Shown: positions 42,187-51,190 of the stretch, one piece after another | Position numbering within the stretch: the first letter of the stretch is position 1 | Layout of the letters: the number at the start of each line of letters is the position of its first letter | NCBI RefSeq assembly: GCF_004785795.1 | Contig: NZ_SRRO01000001.1 | Location: forward strand, 3,968,001-4,032,000 | From: Nocardioides eburneiflavus | GTDB taxonomy: Bacteria; Actinomycetota; Actinomycetes; Propionibacteriales; Nocardioidaceae | Length of the DNA: 64,000 nucleotides | Direction: 5' to 3' | The notes under the pieces: generated by a model | Database searches by the model: none | What the model saw: the letters and a program-made list of their open reading frames with translations, nothing else | Told to the model about the DNA's origin: nothing | Program-made: the position numbers and the translations under genes

Positions 42187-43359
42187 CTAGCGGAAGGCTG
42201 GGATGCCAGTCATGGCTTGGCCCACAACGAGGGTGTGCATCTCGACGGTTCCCTCATAAGTCAGGACGGACTCGAGGTTGTTCGCATGCCGAATGACTGG
42301 GAACTCCAACGAGATGCCGCTGGCGCCGAGCACCGTTCGGGCGGTTCGGCAGATCTCCAGTGCTTCTCGCACGTTGTTGAGCTTCCCGAGGCTCACTTGT
42401 TCGGGTCGCAGGGTTCCGAGATCCTTGCGTCGGCCGAGGTGAAGCGCGAGCAAGGTGCCCTTGGTGTACTCGAGTTCCATCTCGACCAGCTTCTGCTGGG
42501 TGAGCTGGAAGGAAGCGATGGGCTTGCCGAACTGTTCGCGCTCGCCGGCATATTTCACGGCCACTCTCACTGCGGACCTGGCCGCCCCCATGACACCCCA
42601 CACGATTCCGAAACGGGCCTCGTTCAGGCAGGAGAGCGGGCCCTTGAGACCACGAACGTGGGGAAGCGCGGAGGTCGCCGGCAGTCGCACCGAGTCCATG
42701 ACGAGCTCGCTGGTGACCGAGGCACGTAGGGACATCTTGTGTGTGATGGCAGACGCCTCGAAGCCCTGGGTGTCGGTCGGTACCACGAAGCCGCGGACGC
42801 CTTCGGAAGTGTTGGCCCAGACGACTGCGACATCGGCGATCGATCCGTTGGTGATCCACATCTTGCGTCCGTCGAGGATCCAGTCTCCCGACGGTTCTTG
42901 GCGTGCACGAGTGCGCATGCTTGCCGGATCGGACCCAGCGTCGGGTTCGGTGAGTCCGAAGCACCCGATCGCATCACCCGTCGCCATCCTGGGCAGCCAG
43001 TTCTGCTTGTGCTCCTCCGAACCCCATTTCCAGATCGCGTACATGGCGAGGGAGCCCTGGACGGACACCATGGAGCGCACGCCGGAGTCAGAGGCTTCGA
43101 GCTCTAGGCAGGCGAGGCCGTACTCCACGGCGGACATGCCGGCGCATCCGTAGCCTTCGAGGTGCATGCCAAGCAGACCAAGTCCTCCCAGGTCCTTGGC
43201 CAGGCCGCGTGGGTCGTCGATCTCGCCGCGTTCGAACCAGTCGGCCACGAAGGGGTCCAGTCGTTCGGCGCACAGTTGCCGTACCGACGATCGCACATCC
43301 TTCTCCTGGGGGCTCAGAAGGTCGTCGATTCCGGCGACGTCGAGTGTCGTGGTGGTCAA
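42187..43359 (-). CDS. gcdH: Glutaryl-CoA dehydrogenase
   Basis: A 390-residue acyl-CoA dehydrogenase that oxidises and decarboxylates glutaryl-CoA to crotonyl-CoA. FAD and substrate motifs are GCFGLTEPDAGSDP, MWITNGSIADV and REQFGKPIASFQLTQ. The catalytic Glu is in LTYEGTVEMH, and the end TGIPAF is characteristic of GcdH. The start is TTG at 43359, placed by GAGGAG six bases upstream, and it overlaps the CoA-transferase stop. The pairing with a type III CoA-transferase marks a glutarate utilisation step. Confidence 0.87.
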   Translation of the reverse strand: MTTTTLDVAGIDDLLSPQEKDVRSSVRQLCAERLDPFVADWFERGEIDDPRGLAKDLGGLGLLGMHLEGYGCAGMSAVEYGLACLELEASDSGVRSMVSVQGSLAMYAIWKWGSEEHKQNWLPRMATGDAIGCFGLTEPDAGSDPASMRTRARQEPSGDWILDGRKMWITNGSIADVAVVWANTSEGVRGFVVPTDTQGFEASAITHKMSLRASVTSELVMDSVRLPATSALPHVRGLKGPLSCLNEARFGIVWGVMGAARSAVRVAVKYAGEREQFGKPIASFQLTQQKLVEMELEYTKGTLLALHLGRRKDLGTLRPEQVSLGKLNNVREALEICRTARTVLGASGISLEFPVIRHANNLESVLTYEGTVEMHTLVVGQAMTGIPAFR

Positions 43360-44501
43360 GGAGTCTCCTCTTGAAGCCAGCGGCGGATGTCGTCGCCGTT
43401 CTGGTCGAGTTGCGGCGGTGCCTGGTATTCGGTGACGGGGGTGCGGCTGTAGGTGATCGGGTGGCGTACCTGCGGTGTGGCGTCCGCGATGGGAACAAGG
43501 GGGTTGAGCTCGAGCGCGGTGGCCAGGTCGAATGCCTCCGCGATCGTGTTCACGCGACCAGCCGATACGCGGGCGGAGGTGAGCTTGGCGGTCCACGCCT
43601 CCGCGGTGTCCCGAGCCAGCGCCTGTTCAAGGAGCAGCACCAAGTCGTCGCGATGGGCGACGCGCGAGTGGTTGGTGCCGAACCGTTGATCATGGATGAG
43701 TTCGGGTCGTCCGAGGACGTCGCACAGGCGATGGAACTGAGCGTCGTTTCCGCAGCAGACAACGAGTACGTCGTCCTGGCACTGCAGCGTCTCGTACGGC
43801 GCGATGGAGGGATGCTGATTCCCCGCACGCTCCGGTGACGTGCCAGTGGCGAGGAACGAGGCCCCCTGGTTGGCCAGTGAGCCCAGGAGACTGGACAGGA
43901 GGTTCACCTCGACCCGCTGCCCTCGTCCCGAGATGGACCGTTCAGCGATCGCGGCGAGGATCCCGATGACCGCGTCCTTCCCGGTGAGGACGTCGACCAG
44001 CGCGACCCCGACCTTGGTGGGACTCTCCCCCGGCTCGCCGGTGATGCTCATGAGGCCGCCGACTGCCTGGACGAGGAAGTCGTAGCCCGGTAGGGCCGCA
44101 CCCTGCCCACTTCCGAAGCCGGTCACAGAGCAGAAGACGAGGCCGGGGTTGGTTGCACTCAACGTGGCGTAGTCGAGTCCTCGTTGGGTCATGACCCCGT
44201 CACGGAAGTTCTCGACGACGATGTCGGCGCGCTGCGCGAGCCGACGCGCCAGCGCAATATCGCTGGCGTCGTCCAGGTCGAGGACGACGGACTCCTTGGA
44301 ACGGTTCGCGCACTCGAAGTAGGAACTCGAGCTGATGGTCCACGGCGGCCCCCACGTGCGAGTGTCGTCCCCCGATCCGGGGCGCTCGACCTTGACCACG
44401 CGGGCACCGAGGTCAGCCAGGGTGGAGGTGGCCAGCGGACCCGCCAGGACGCGGCTGAAGTCGGCGACCAGGTAACCCTGGAGCGGAAGATTGCTGGTCA
44501 T
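43356..44501 (-). CDS. Type III (CaiB/BaiF) CoA-transferase
   Basis: A 381-residue transferase. It has the family start LPLQGYLVADFSRVLAGPLATSTLADLGARVVKVE and the catalytic Asp in VGVALVDVLTGKDA. Next to glutaryl-CoA dehydrogenase the likely role is succinyl-CoA:glutarate CoA-transferase, activating glutarate; other dicarboxylates are possible. Translation is coupled to gcdH (TTGA overlap). Confidence 0.87.
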   Translation of the reverse strand: MTSNLPLQGYLVADFSRVLAGPLATSTLADLGARVVKVERPGSGDDTRTWGPPWTISSSSYFECANRSKESVVLDLDDASDIALARRLAQRADIVVENFRDGVMTQRGLDYATLSATNPGLVFCSVTGFGSGQGAALPGYDFLVQAVGGLMSITGEPGESPTKVGVALVDVLTGKDAVIGILAAIAERSISGRGQRVEVNLLSSLLGSLANQGASFLATGTSPERAGNQHPSIAPYETLQCQDDVLVVCCGNDAQFHRLCDVLGRPELIHDQRFGTNHSRVAHRDDLVLLLEQALARDTAEAWTAKLTSARVSAGRVNTIAEAFDLATALELNPLVPIADATPQVRHPITYSRTPVTEYQAPPQLDQNGDDIRRWLQEETP

Positions 44502-44549
44502 GGCCGCGTGAGGAATGGATGTCGGTCAGCGAACGTGTCGTGTCGCACG

Positions 44550-44777
44550 TCAGACCCGGAGTGCCGACTCGAACGCGAATGGGCGCTGGGTTTGCCTCAA
44601 CTTGGCCCGGAGGCTGTGGACGTCGATGTCCACGACCGCTTCGCTTTCCATCAAGCACTGCAAGGTCACGACGGACAGGCCACAAGCCGTCGCGAAAGTC
44701 CGGTCGTCAAGGCCACACTCCTCGCGAAGTTGTTGCAAGGTCAAACCCAGGACTGCGCGCTTCACGACCGTTACCAT
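44550..44777 (-). CDS. Small HTH (XRE-like) protein coupled to pdxS
   Basis: A 75-residue frame. [33 protein letters not shown] has the spacing of a Cro/C1-type helix-turn-helix: helix 1, a turn, the FATACGLS recognition turn, then a third helix. Its ATG overlaps the pdxS stop (ATGGTAA), and the CoA-transferase follows after 48 bases. No family could be named with certainty. It might be an operon-internal regulator or a non-functional frame; the coupling and composition favour a gene. Confidence 0.5.
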   Translation of the reverse strand: MVTVVKRAVLGLTLQQLREECGLDDRTFATACGLSVVTLQCLMESEAVVDIDVHSLRAKLRQTQRPFAFESALRV

Positions 44778-45682
44778 CCGCGCTCGGCCAGGCGGTGCAG
44801 CTGCGGGATCTCGTCGACGTTGATGCCGACCATGGCCTCGCCCAGTCCGCGGGAGACCTTGGCGACCACGTCGGGGTCGTCGAAGAAGGTGGTGGCCTTG
44901 ACGATCGCCTCGGCGCGCTCGGCCGGGTTGCCGGACTTGAAGATGCCCGAGCCGACGAAGACGCCCTCGGCGCCGAGCTGCATCATCATCGCGGCGTCGG
45001 CCGGGGTGGCGATGCCGCCGGCGGTGAACAGCACGACCGGCAGCTTGCCCGCGGCCGCGACCTCCTTGACGAGCTCGTAGGGGGCCTGCAGCTCCTTGGC
45101 CGCGACGTAGAGCTCGTCCTCGGACATGGAGTGCAGGCGGCGCAGCTCGCCGCCGATGGTGCGCATGTGCATGACGGCGTTGGAGACGTCGCCGGTGCCG
45201 GCCTCGCCCTTGGAGCGGATCATCGCCGCGCCCTCGGTGATGCGGCGCAGCGCCTCACCGAGGTTGGTCGCACCGCACACGAACGGGACGGTGAAGTTCC
45301 ACTTGTCGATGTGGTTGGCGTAGTCGGCCGGGGTGAGCACCTCGGACTCGTCGATGTAGTCGACACCGAGGGACTGCAGGACCTGCGCCTCGGCGAAGTG
45401 GCCGATGCGGGCCTTGGCCATCACCGGGATCGAGACGGCCTCGATGATCGAGTCGATCATGTCGGGGTCGCTCATCCGCGACACTCCGCCCTGGGCCCGG
45501 ATGTCGGCCGGGACGCGCTCGAGGGCCATCACGGCCACGGCGCCGGCGTCCTCGGCGATCTTCGCCTGCTCGGCGGTGACGACGTCCATGATCACGCCGC
45601 CCTTGAGCATCTCGGCCATGCCGCGCTTGACGCGGCTCGTGCCGAGCTGACTCGTCGCCGCGGCTTCTGCGTTGGTGAACAT
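44771..45682 (-). CDS. pdxS: Pyridoxal 5'-phosphate synthase lyase subunit
   Basis: A 303-residue TIM-barrel PdxS (SNZ) protein that builds PLP from ribose 5-phosphate, glyceraldehyde 3-phosphate and ammonia. [51 protein letters not shown] and [20 protein letters not shown] are diagnostic. It normally partners with the glutaminase PdxT, which is not in this operon. PdxS can use free ammonium, which this pathway releases. It supplies the cofactor of the two aminotransferases. ATG 45682 gives standard length. Confidence 0.95.
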   Translation of the reverse strand: MFTNAEAAATSQLGTSRVKRGMAEMLKGGVIMDVVTAEQAKIAEDAGAVAVMALERVPADIRAQGGVSRMSDPDMIDSIIEAVSIPVMAKARIGHFAEAQVLQSLGVDYIDESEVLTPADYANHIDKWNFTVPFVCGATNLGEALRRITEGAAMIRSKGEAGTGDVSNAVMHMRTIGGELRRLHSMSEDELYVAAKELQAPYELVKEVAAAGKLPVVLFTAGGIATPADAAMMMQLGAEGVFVGSGIFKSGNPAERAEAIVKATTFFDDPDVVAKVSRGLGEAMVGINVDEIPQLHRLAERGW

Positions 45683-45743
45683 CTCTATCCTTGGTGCTTG
45701 CTTCGTGGACGGCGCGCCGTCGCGTCGACTGGTCTGGGTGGCC

Positions 45744-47108
45744 TCATCCGGCGCGCCGGATGAGCTTCTTGTTGACGAACTCATCGATGCCGAACCGGCC
45801 GAGCTCGCGCCCGAACCCAGATCGCTTCACGCCTCCGAACGGCAGCTCGGCACCTTCTGCGCCGACGCAGTTGACGAACACCATGCCGGCGTCCAGCTGG
45901 TCGGCCACGCGGGCGGCCTGTTCGGCGTCATCGGTGAAGATGTAGGAGCCGAGCCCATAGGCTGTGTCGTTCGCGACCTCGATGGCTTCGGACTCGTCGT
46001 GGACCTTGAACACCATGGCCACGGGCCCGAACAGTTCCTCACGGTAGGCCGCGCTGTCACGCGTGACCCCGGTCAGCACGCCAGCGGGATAGTGAGCACC
46101 GTGGCGTTCCCCCGCCGTGGCGAGCTTTGCGCCTGCGGCAACGGCTCCGCGGACCTGCGCTTCCAGCCTGTCGGCGGCGGCCGCCGAGGACAGGGGCGCC
46201 GGTGCCGAGGCGAGGATCTTGTCGGTGAACTTTGCGACGAAGTCGTCGTAGAGGTCCTCGTGGACAATCATCCGTTTGGCGGCGTTGCATGCCTGGCCGG
46301 TGTTCTCCAGACGAGCAGCGACTGCGGCATCAACGGTGGCGTCGAGGTTCTCGGACCCCAGCACCACGAAGGGGTCCGAGCCGCCAAGCTCGAGCACGAC
46401 CTTCTTCAAGTGCCGGCCAGCGATCTCAGCGACGGCTGCTCCGGCTCGTTCCGAACCAGTCAGGGAAACGCCCTGCACACGCGGATCCGCAATGACCTGT
46501 TCGACCTGCTCGTTGCTGGCGTAGACGTTGACGTACGCCCCCTTGGGGAATCCCGCGTCAAGGAAGATCTGTTCGAGTGCTGCAGCGGACTCGGGGCACT
46601 GCGGGGCGTGCTTGAGCACGATGGTGTTGCCCAATGCCAGGTTGGGCGCGGCGAACCGGGCGACCTGGTAGGCCGGGTAGTTCCACGGCATGATCCCGAG
46701 CAGAACACCGAGAGGTCGGCGGCGGATCAACGCGTCTCCGTCACCGTCAAGCAGGGTGATGGACTCGTCTGCAAGGAACTTCTCGGCGTTGTCTGCGTAG
46801 TATGTGTAGATCGCGGCGCTGAAGTCGACTTCGCCGAGCGCATCGTCGATGGGCTTGCCCATCTCGCGGTGCATCGTGGCCGCAAGGTCATCGCGTCGCT
46901 CGGTGTGCAGGTCAGCTACGCGACGCACCAGTGCGGCTCGCTCTGAGACATCGCTGGTGCGTCCCCACGTTCCGAACGCTTCATGTGCGGCCGCAACCGC
47001 ACCGGTGACCTGTTCGTCAGTGGCTGTCGAGAAGGTCTTGACCAGTTCCCCGGTGCTGGGGTTCGTGACTGCGTACTGCGGGGTGGGGCTGACATTGGTG
47101 GCGCTCAT
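45744..47108 (-). CDS. NAD(P)-dependent aldehyde dehydrogenase, succinate-semialdehyde type
   Basis: A 454-residue ALDH. The Rossmann part includes [14 protein letters not shown] and [14 protein letters not shown], the catalytic Glu is in [10 protein letters not shown] and the nucleophile Cys in [11 protein letters not shown]. Its closest feel is GabD/YneI-type semialdehyde dehydrogenases. In this operon it may oxidise the aminoaldehyde formed from putrescine or cadaverine, or the following semialdehyde. It lies between a cupin gene and pdxS. Confidence 0.9.
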   Translation of the reverse strand: MSATNVSPTPQYAVTNPSTGELVKTFSTATDEQVTGAVAAAHEAFGTWGRTSDVSERAALVRRVADLHTERRDDLAATMHREMGKPIDDALGEVDFSAAIYTYYADNAEKFLADESITLLDGDGDALIRRRPLGVLLGIMPWNYPAYQVARFAAPNLALGNTIVLKHAPQCPESAAALEQIFLDAGFPKGAYVNVYASNEQVEQVIADPRVQGVSLTGSERAGAAVAEIAGRHLKKVVLELGGSDPFVVLGSENLDATVDAAVAARLENTGQACNAAKRMIVHEDLYDDFVAKFTDKILASAPAPLSSAAAADRLEAQVRGAVAAGAKLATAGERHGAHYPAGVLTGVTRDSAAYREELFGPVAMVFKVHDESEAIEVANDTAYGLGSYIFTDDAEQAARVADQLDAGMVFVNCVGAEGAELPFGGVKRSGFGRELGRFGIDEFVNKKLIRRAG

Positions 47109-47136
47109 TGTCGGTGTCCTTTCGTCGGGGCTCGGC

Positions 47137-47511
47137 TCAACGGCCGGCGATCGTAAGGGCGCGCAGGGGCGTCCGTAGGGTCCACTCGGTTCGGTCTCCG
47201 GCGCGCAGCCGGACACACACTCCGGACTTGAGGGTGATCTCCTCGCCGTTCTCGAACCGGAGCACCCCCGCGCCGGCCAGGACGATGAGGCACTCATCGT
47301 TCTCGATGTCGGCAACGACGCCTTCGGTCACTTCCCACACCGACGTGTTCGTCTCCCCCAGCTGGGCAAGGAGCTCGATGCGGGCGGTCGGCCAGCCACC
47401 GTCAATCCAGGTGCCTGGCTGGCTCTCTCCACGCAGGGTCATGGTGAACACGTTGGCCGCGAGGAGTCGCGGTCCGTCCTGCTCGCGTGGCTGTAGTGCA
47501 TCCATGGACAT
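47137..47511 (-). CDS. Cupin-domain protein
   Basis: A 124-residue single cupin (TSVWEVTEGVVADIENDECLIVLAGAGVLRFENGEEITLKSG, then RLRAGDRTEWTLRTPLRAL) of the DUF861/EutQ-like kind, whose biochemical role is unclear. The ATG overlaps the alanine dehydrogenase stop (TGATG). A much longer frame in this phase is only the antisense-like shadow of alanine dehydrogenase and was not used. Confidence 0.8.
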   Translation of the reverse strand: MSMDALQPREQDGPRLLAANVFTMTLRGESQPGTWIDGGWPTARIELLAQLGETNTSVWEVTEGVVADIENDECLIVLAGAGVLRFENGEEITLKSGVCVRLRAGDRTEWTLRTPLRALTIAGR

Positions 47512-48626
47512 CAACCGAGAACCTCTGCGACGGCCGCGAACTCGATGCCCACGGCCGCACCGACGGGGGCGTTGGTGAGCTGGCCGGCGTGGGTGTTGAG
47601 GCCGAGCGCGAGGCTGCGGTCGTCGCGCAGCGCCTGCTGCCAGCCCTTGTCGGCCAGCGCGACCGCGTAGGGCAGCGTCGCGTTGGTCAGGGCGTACGTC
47701 GAGGTGTTGGGCACCGCACCGGGCATGTTGGCCACGCAGTAGAAGACCGAGTCGTGGACCGCGTAGGTCGGGTCGTCGTGCGTGGTGGCGTGGGAGTCCT
47801 CGAAGCAGCCGCCCTGGTCGATGGCGATGTCGACCAGCACCGAGCCGGGCTTCATCCGGGACACCAGGTCGTTGCTGACCAGCTTGGGGGCTGCCGCGCC
47901 GGGGATCAGGACCGCGCCGATGACCATGTCGGCCTCCATCACCTGCTGCTCGATGGCGAGCTTGGACGAGGCGAGGCCGTGGACGCGGTTGTTGTAGCGC
48001 CAGAACGACATCCGCAGCTTGTCGAGGTCGGTGTCGAGCAGGGTCACGTCGGCACCCATGCCGAGCGCGATGTTGGCGGCGTTCTGCCCCGAGACGCCGG
48101 CGCCGATGATGACGACCTTCGCGTTGGCCACACCGCCGACACCACCCATGAGGACGCCGCGGCCGCCGTTGGCCTTCATCAGGGAGTAGGCACCGACCTG
48201 CGGCGCGAGGCAGCCGGCGACCTCGGACATCGGGTAGAGCAGCGGGAGCCCGCCGGAGGGCAGCTGCACCGTCTCGTAGGCGATCGCGGTGACCTTGCGG
48301 TTCATCAGCTCCTCGGTCAGCGGCTTGTCGGCGGCGAGGTGGAGGTAGGTGAAGAGGGTCTGCCCCTCTCGCATCCGCTCGTACTCCTCGGCGATCGGCT
48401 CCTTGACCTTGAGGACCATGTCGGCGCTGCCCCACACGTCGTCGGCGGTGTCCAGCATCGTGGCGCCCGCGGCGACGAACTCCTCGTCCGGGATCTGCGA
48501 GCCCTCGCCCGCGGACTTCTCGACGACGACCTCGTGGCCGCGCTGGACCAGCTCGTGCACGCCGATCGGGGTCAGGGCCACCCGATACTCGCGGTTCTTG
48601 ACTTCCTTGGGTACGCCGACCTTCAT
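47511..48626 (-). CDS. ald: Alanine dehydrogenase
   Basis: A 371-residue NAD-dependent enzyme converting L-alanine to pyruvate and ammonium. It shows MKVGVPKEVKNREYRVALTP, the catalytic Lys and His regions (KVKEP, LFTYLHLA), the dinucleotide fold VVIIGAGVSGQNAA and AIDQGGCFEDSHATTHDDP. It opens the nine-gene leftward operon and is divergent from a pyruvate-type aminotransferase, so it can recycle the alanine that enzyme makes. Confidence 0.95.
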   Translation of the reverse strand: MKVGVPKEVKNREYRVALTPIGVHELVQRGHEVVVEKSAGEGSQIPDEEFVAAGATMLDTADDVWGSADMVLKVKEPIAEEYERMREGQTLFTYLHLAADKPLTEELMNRKVTAIAYETVQLPSGGLPLLYPMSEVAGCLAPQVGAYSLMKANGGRGVLMGGVGGVANAKVVIIGAGVSGQNAANIALGMGADVTLLDTDLDKLRMSFWRYNNRVHGLASSKLAIEQQVMEADMVIGAVLIPGAAAPKLVSNDLVSRMKPGSVLVDIAIDQGGCFEDSHATTHDDPTYAVHDSVFYCVANMPGAVPNTSTYALTNATLPYAVALADKGWQQALRDDRSLALGLNTHAGQLTNAPVGAAVGIEFAAVAEVLG

Positions 48627-48806
48627 GACCTGTCCTTGGGTAGGTGGTGTGGAGCGCCACCGGATGCGGCGCACGTTCTCAACGCTATATCGAGAGTACG
48701 GAAAACGCGGCACGGATCGCAATTTGAGATGGAAACCACGGCAGGAGTCATCTATCACAAGTGATTCCGTTTGCAAAATCGATCCTCTATCGCGCACCAT
48801 GGAACC
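48627..48806. promoter_or_regulatory. Divergent promoter region with LacI-like half operator
   Basis: This 180-bp spacer separates alanine dehydrogenase from the aminotransferase. TTTGCAAAATCGAT (48770-48783) resembles, on the opposite strand, the sequence around the CAAATCGATTTG palindrome at 32.9 kb (shared TTGCA and AAATCGAT). It may be a weak site for one of the two paralogous LacI proteins. No clear -10/-35 pair stands out. Confidence 0.35.
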
Positions 48807-50183
48807 ATGAACTTCGACCACGATCACGATCACTTGCAGCGGGCCGCCAAGGACCACCTGTGGATGCACTTCACCCGTCACTCGTCCTACGCAGAGGCGG
48901 AGGTGCCGATCATCGTGCGCGGTGAGGGCGCCTACATCTACGACGCCAAGGGGAAGCGCTACCTCGACGCCCTCGGTGGCCTCTTCGTCTCCCAGCTCGG
49001 CCACGGTCGCAAGGACCTCGTGGACGCGGCTGCCGCACAGGCCAGCGAGCTCGCCTTCCACCCGCTGTGGTCCTACGCCCACCCGACCGCGATCATGCTC
49101 GCGGAGAAGATCGCGGGCTACGCACCCGGCAGCCTGAACCGCGTCTTCTTCACCAGCGGTGGCGGCGAAGCGGTCGAGACTGCCTGGAAGCTGGCGAAGA
49201 ACTACTACAAGCTCGTCGGGAAGCCGATGAAGCACAAGGTGATCAGCCGTGCGATCGCCTACCACGGCACCACCCAGGGAGCGCTGTCCATCACCGGACT
49301 GCCCACGCTCAAGCAGCAGTTCGAGCCGTTGGTTCCTTCGACGTTCCGGGTGCCCAACACCAACATCTACCGCGCCCCGATCCACGGTGATGACCCCGAG
49401 GCATTCGGTCGGTGGGCAGCCGACCAGATCGCGGTCGCGATCGAGAACGAAGGACCCGACACCGTCGCCGCCGTGTTCCTCGAACCCGTCCAGAACGCCG
49501 GAGGATGCTTCCCTCCCCCGCCCGGTTACTTCCAGCGCGTCCGCGAGATCTGCGACGAGTACGACGTCCTGCTGGTCTCCGACGAGGTCATCTGTGCCTT
49601 CGGTCGTCTGGGCTACATGTTCGGGGCTGAGCGCTACGGCTACGAGCCGGACATGATCACCTGCGCCAAGGGCATCACCTCGGGATACGCCCCACTCGGT
49701 GCCATGATCGCCTCCGACAAGCTCATGGAGCCCTTCCTGGCCGAGGGCCAGATGTTCGCTCACGGCTACACGTTCGGCGGACACCCGGTTTCGACGGCGG
49801 TCGCGCTCAAGAACCTGGAGATCTTCGAGGAGGAGAACATCCTTGACCACGTCCGCTCCAACGAGCACGCGTTCCGTTCCACGCTGGAGCGGCTCACCGA
49901 CCTTCCGATCGTGGGCAACGTCCGTGGGGACGGGTACTTCTACGGCATCGAACTGGTCAAGGACAAGGAGACCCGAGAGTCGTTCACCGATGAGGAGTGT
50001 GAGCGCCTGCTGTACGGCTTCGTGTCCAAGCAGCTCTTCGCGGAGGGCCTGTACTGCCGAGCCGACGACCGGGGCGACCCGGTCATCCAGTTGGCGCCGC
50101 CCCTGATCTGCGACCAGCTGCACTTCGACGAGATGGAGCAGGTGCTTCGGACCGTGCTCGACAAGGCCGGCTCCTTGCTCTGA
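48807..50183 (+). CDS. Class III aminotransferase, putrescine/diamine-pyruvate type
   Basis: A 458-residue PLP enzyme of the SpuC-like omega-aminotransferase group. Motifs are HLWMHFTRHSSY, FTSGGGEAVETAWKLAKNYY, LLVSDEVICAFGRLG and the Schiff-base Lys in TCAKGITSGYAPLGA. It would transfer an amino group from a diamine to pyruvate, giving an aminoaldehyde and alanine; the adjacent alanine dehydrogenase fits this acceptor. ATG 48807 is the first usable start. Confidence 0.87.
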   Translation: MNFDHDHDHLQRAAKDHLWMHFTRHSSYAEAEVPIIVRGEGAYIYDAKGKRYLDALGGLFVSQLGHGRKDLVDAAAAQASELAFHPLWSYAHPTAIMLAEKIAGYAPGSLNRVFFTSGGGEAVETAWKLAKNYYKLVGKPMKHKVISRAIAYHGTTQGALSITGLPTLKQQFEPLVPSTFRVPNTNIYRAPIHGDDPEAFGRWAADQIAVAIENEGPDTVAAVFLEPVQNAGGCFPPPPGYFQRVREICDEYDVLLVSDEVICAFGRLGYMFGAERYGYEPDMITCAKGITSGYAPLGAMIASDKLMEPFLAEGQMFAHGYTFGGHPVSTAVALKNLEIFEEENILDHVRSNEHAFRSTLERLTDLPIVGNVRGDGYFYGIELVKDKETRESFTDEECERLLYGFVSKQLFAEGLYCRADDRGDPVIQLAPPLICDQLHFDEMEQVLRTVLDKAGSLL

Positions 50184-50199
50184 GCCTGAGCCCCCGCGA

Positions 50200-50238
50200 C
50201 GAGACCCTTCCTGCGCCTCCGGGCTGGGGAGGGTCTCG
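50200..50238. terminator. Bidirectional terminator between convergent genes
   Basis: CGAGACCCTTCC pairs with GGGAGGGTCTCG (one G offset) around a roughly 14-base loop. It lies 17 bases after the aminotransferase stop and just before the LysR stop on the other strand. Confidence 0.7.
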
Positions 50239-50242
50239 ACGT

Positions 50243-51118
50243 CTAATGGCCGTAGTGCTCAGTGATCCAACCTCCGAGCCTGCCGATGAGGTCATGGACC
50301 GTGTTGGCCGCTACGGCGCGAGGGTCCCACACGGCGACCAGACGAATGGTCAAGAACTCGCCACCGCGGTCGATCGCCAACGGGACCAACCCGAATCGGG
50401 GGTCGTCCGAGACGACGGCGACACCACGCCCGGATGCCGCCAGCGCCTGGGCGATGGTGCCGTTGGCCGCCTCGACGAATGCGGCGTACGAGGTGCCGTG
50501 AGCCACCGCAGCAGCATCCAGGGCCTCGCGTGCGGTGAAGGTGGAGGGCAATCCGATCAGCGGACGTGTCATCAGTTCCTCGAGCGTGACATGCTCACGC
50601 CCCGCCCACTCATCGTCTGGCCGCACGTAGGCCCACACCGGCAGGATCGCCAGTTCATCGCCCGCGTAGGGCGCGGGGGCGAGCTGCGTACCGATCGCGA
50701 GGTCCGCGCCTGCGCGCAACATCTCTGCCGGCGCCAGCCCGTCTGCGCCTCGAACATCCACGACGGGATCGTCAGGAGACATCGTGGCCACGAACGGGGA
50801 CACCACGTCGGTGAGCGTCACGGCAGGCGCAGCAATCGTGAGGCGTTCGACGCGGCCACTGCCGTGGAAGTGTGCTGATGCCTGCAGCGCGTCCGCGGCG
50901 TCGAGGAGGCGGCGAGCCGCGGGTAGCAGCGCCCGTCCGGTGCGGTTCACGGTGAGACGTCCGGCTCCGCGGTCGAACAGGTCAACCCCCAAGTCGGATT
51001 CGAGTTGACGCAGCTGGCGCGACAAAGCCGGCTGGGTCACGTGCACGCGGGCAGCGGCACCGCTGACGCTGCCTGTCTCGGCAGTCGCGACGAAGTAGGC
51101 GACATGACGGAGCTGCAT
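50243..51118 (-). CDS. LysR-family transcriptional regulator
   Basis: A 291-residue regulator with an N-terminal winged helix (HVAYFVATAETGSVSGAAARVHVTQPALSRQLRQLE, residues 5-60) and a LysR substrate-binding domain. It is divergent from gabT across only 72 bp, which contains TGGACAGCATACGCCA (TGG-N10-CCA), a possible LysR box. It probably activates the gabT-gdh-aldehyde dehydrogenase operon in response to a pathway intermediate. Confidence 0.92.
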   Translation of the reverse strand: MQLRHVAYFVATAETGSVSGAAARVHVTQPALSRQLRQLESDLGVDLFDRGAGRLTVNRTGRALLPAARRLLDAADALQASAHFHGSGRVERLTIAAPAVTLTDVVSPFVATMSPDDPVVDVRGADGLAPAEMLRAGADLAIGTQLAPAPYAGDELAILPVWAYVRPDDEWAGREHVTLEELMTRPLIGLPSTFTAREALDAAAVAHGTSYAAFVEAANGTIAQALAASGRGVAVVSDDPRFGLVPLAIDRGGEFLTIRLVAVWDPRAVAANTVHDLIGRLGGWITEHYGH

Positions 51119-51190
51119 ATGCCTCCTAGACATGAGCTTGGAGCAAAACAAGTATTGGACAGCATACGCCAGGTGATTCAGGCTCATCCC

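Noticed and set aside
47512..48660. A long Arg/Gly-rich extension upstream of the cupin protein
   Set aside because: It is the alanine dehydrogenase gene read out of frame; the cupin starts at 47511.
47511..50123. An 870-codon leftward open frame
   Set aside because: Only the part from 48626 down is alanine dehydrogenase. The upstream part is antisense to the aminotransferase gene and has no family motif.
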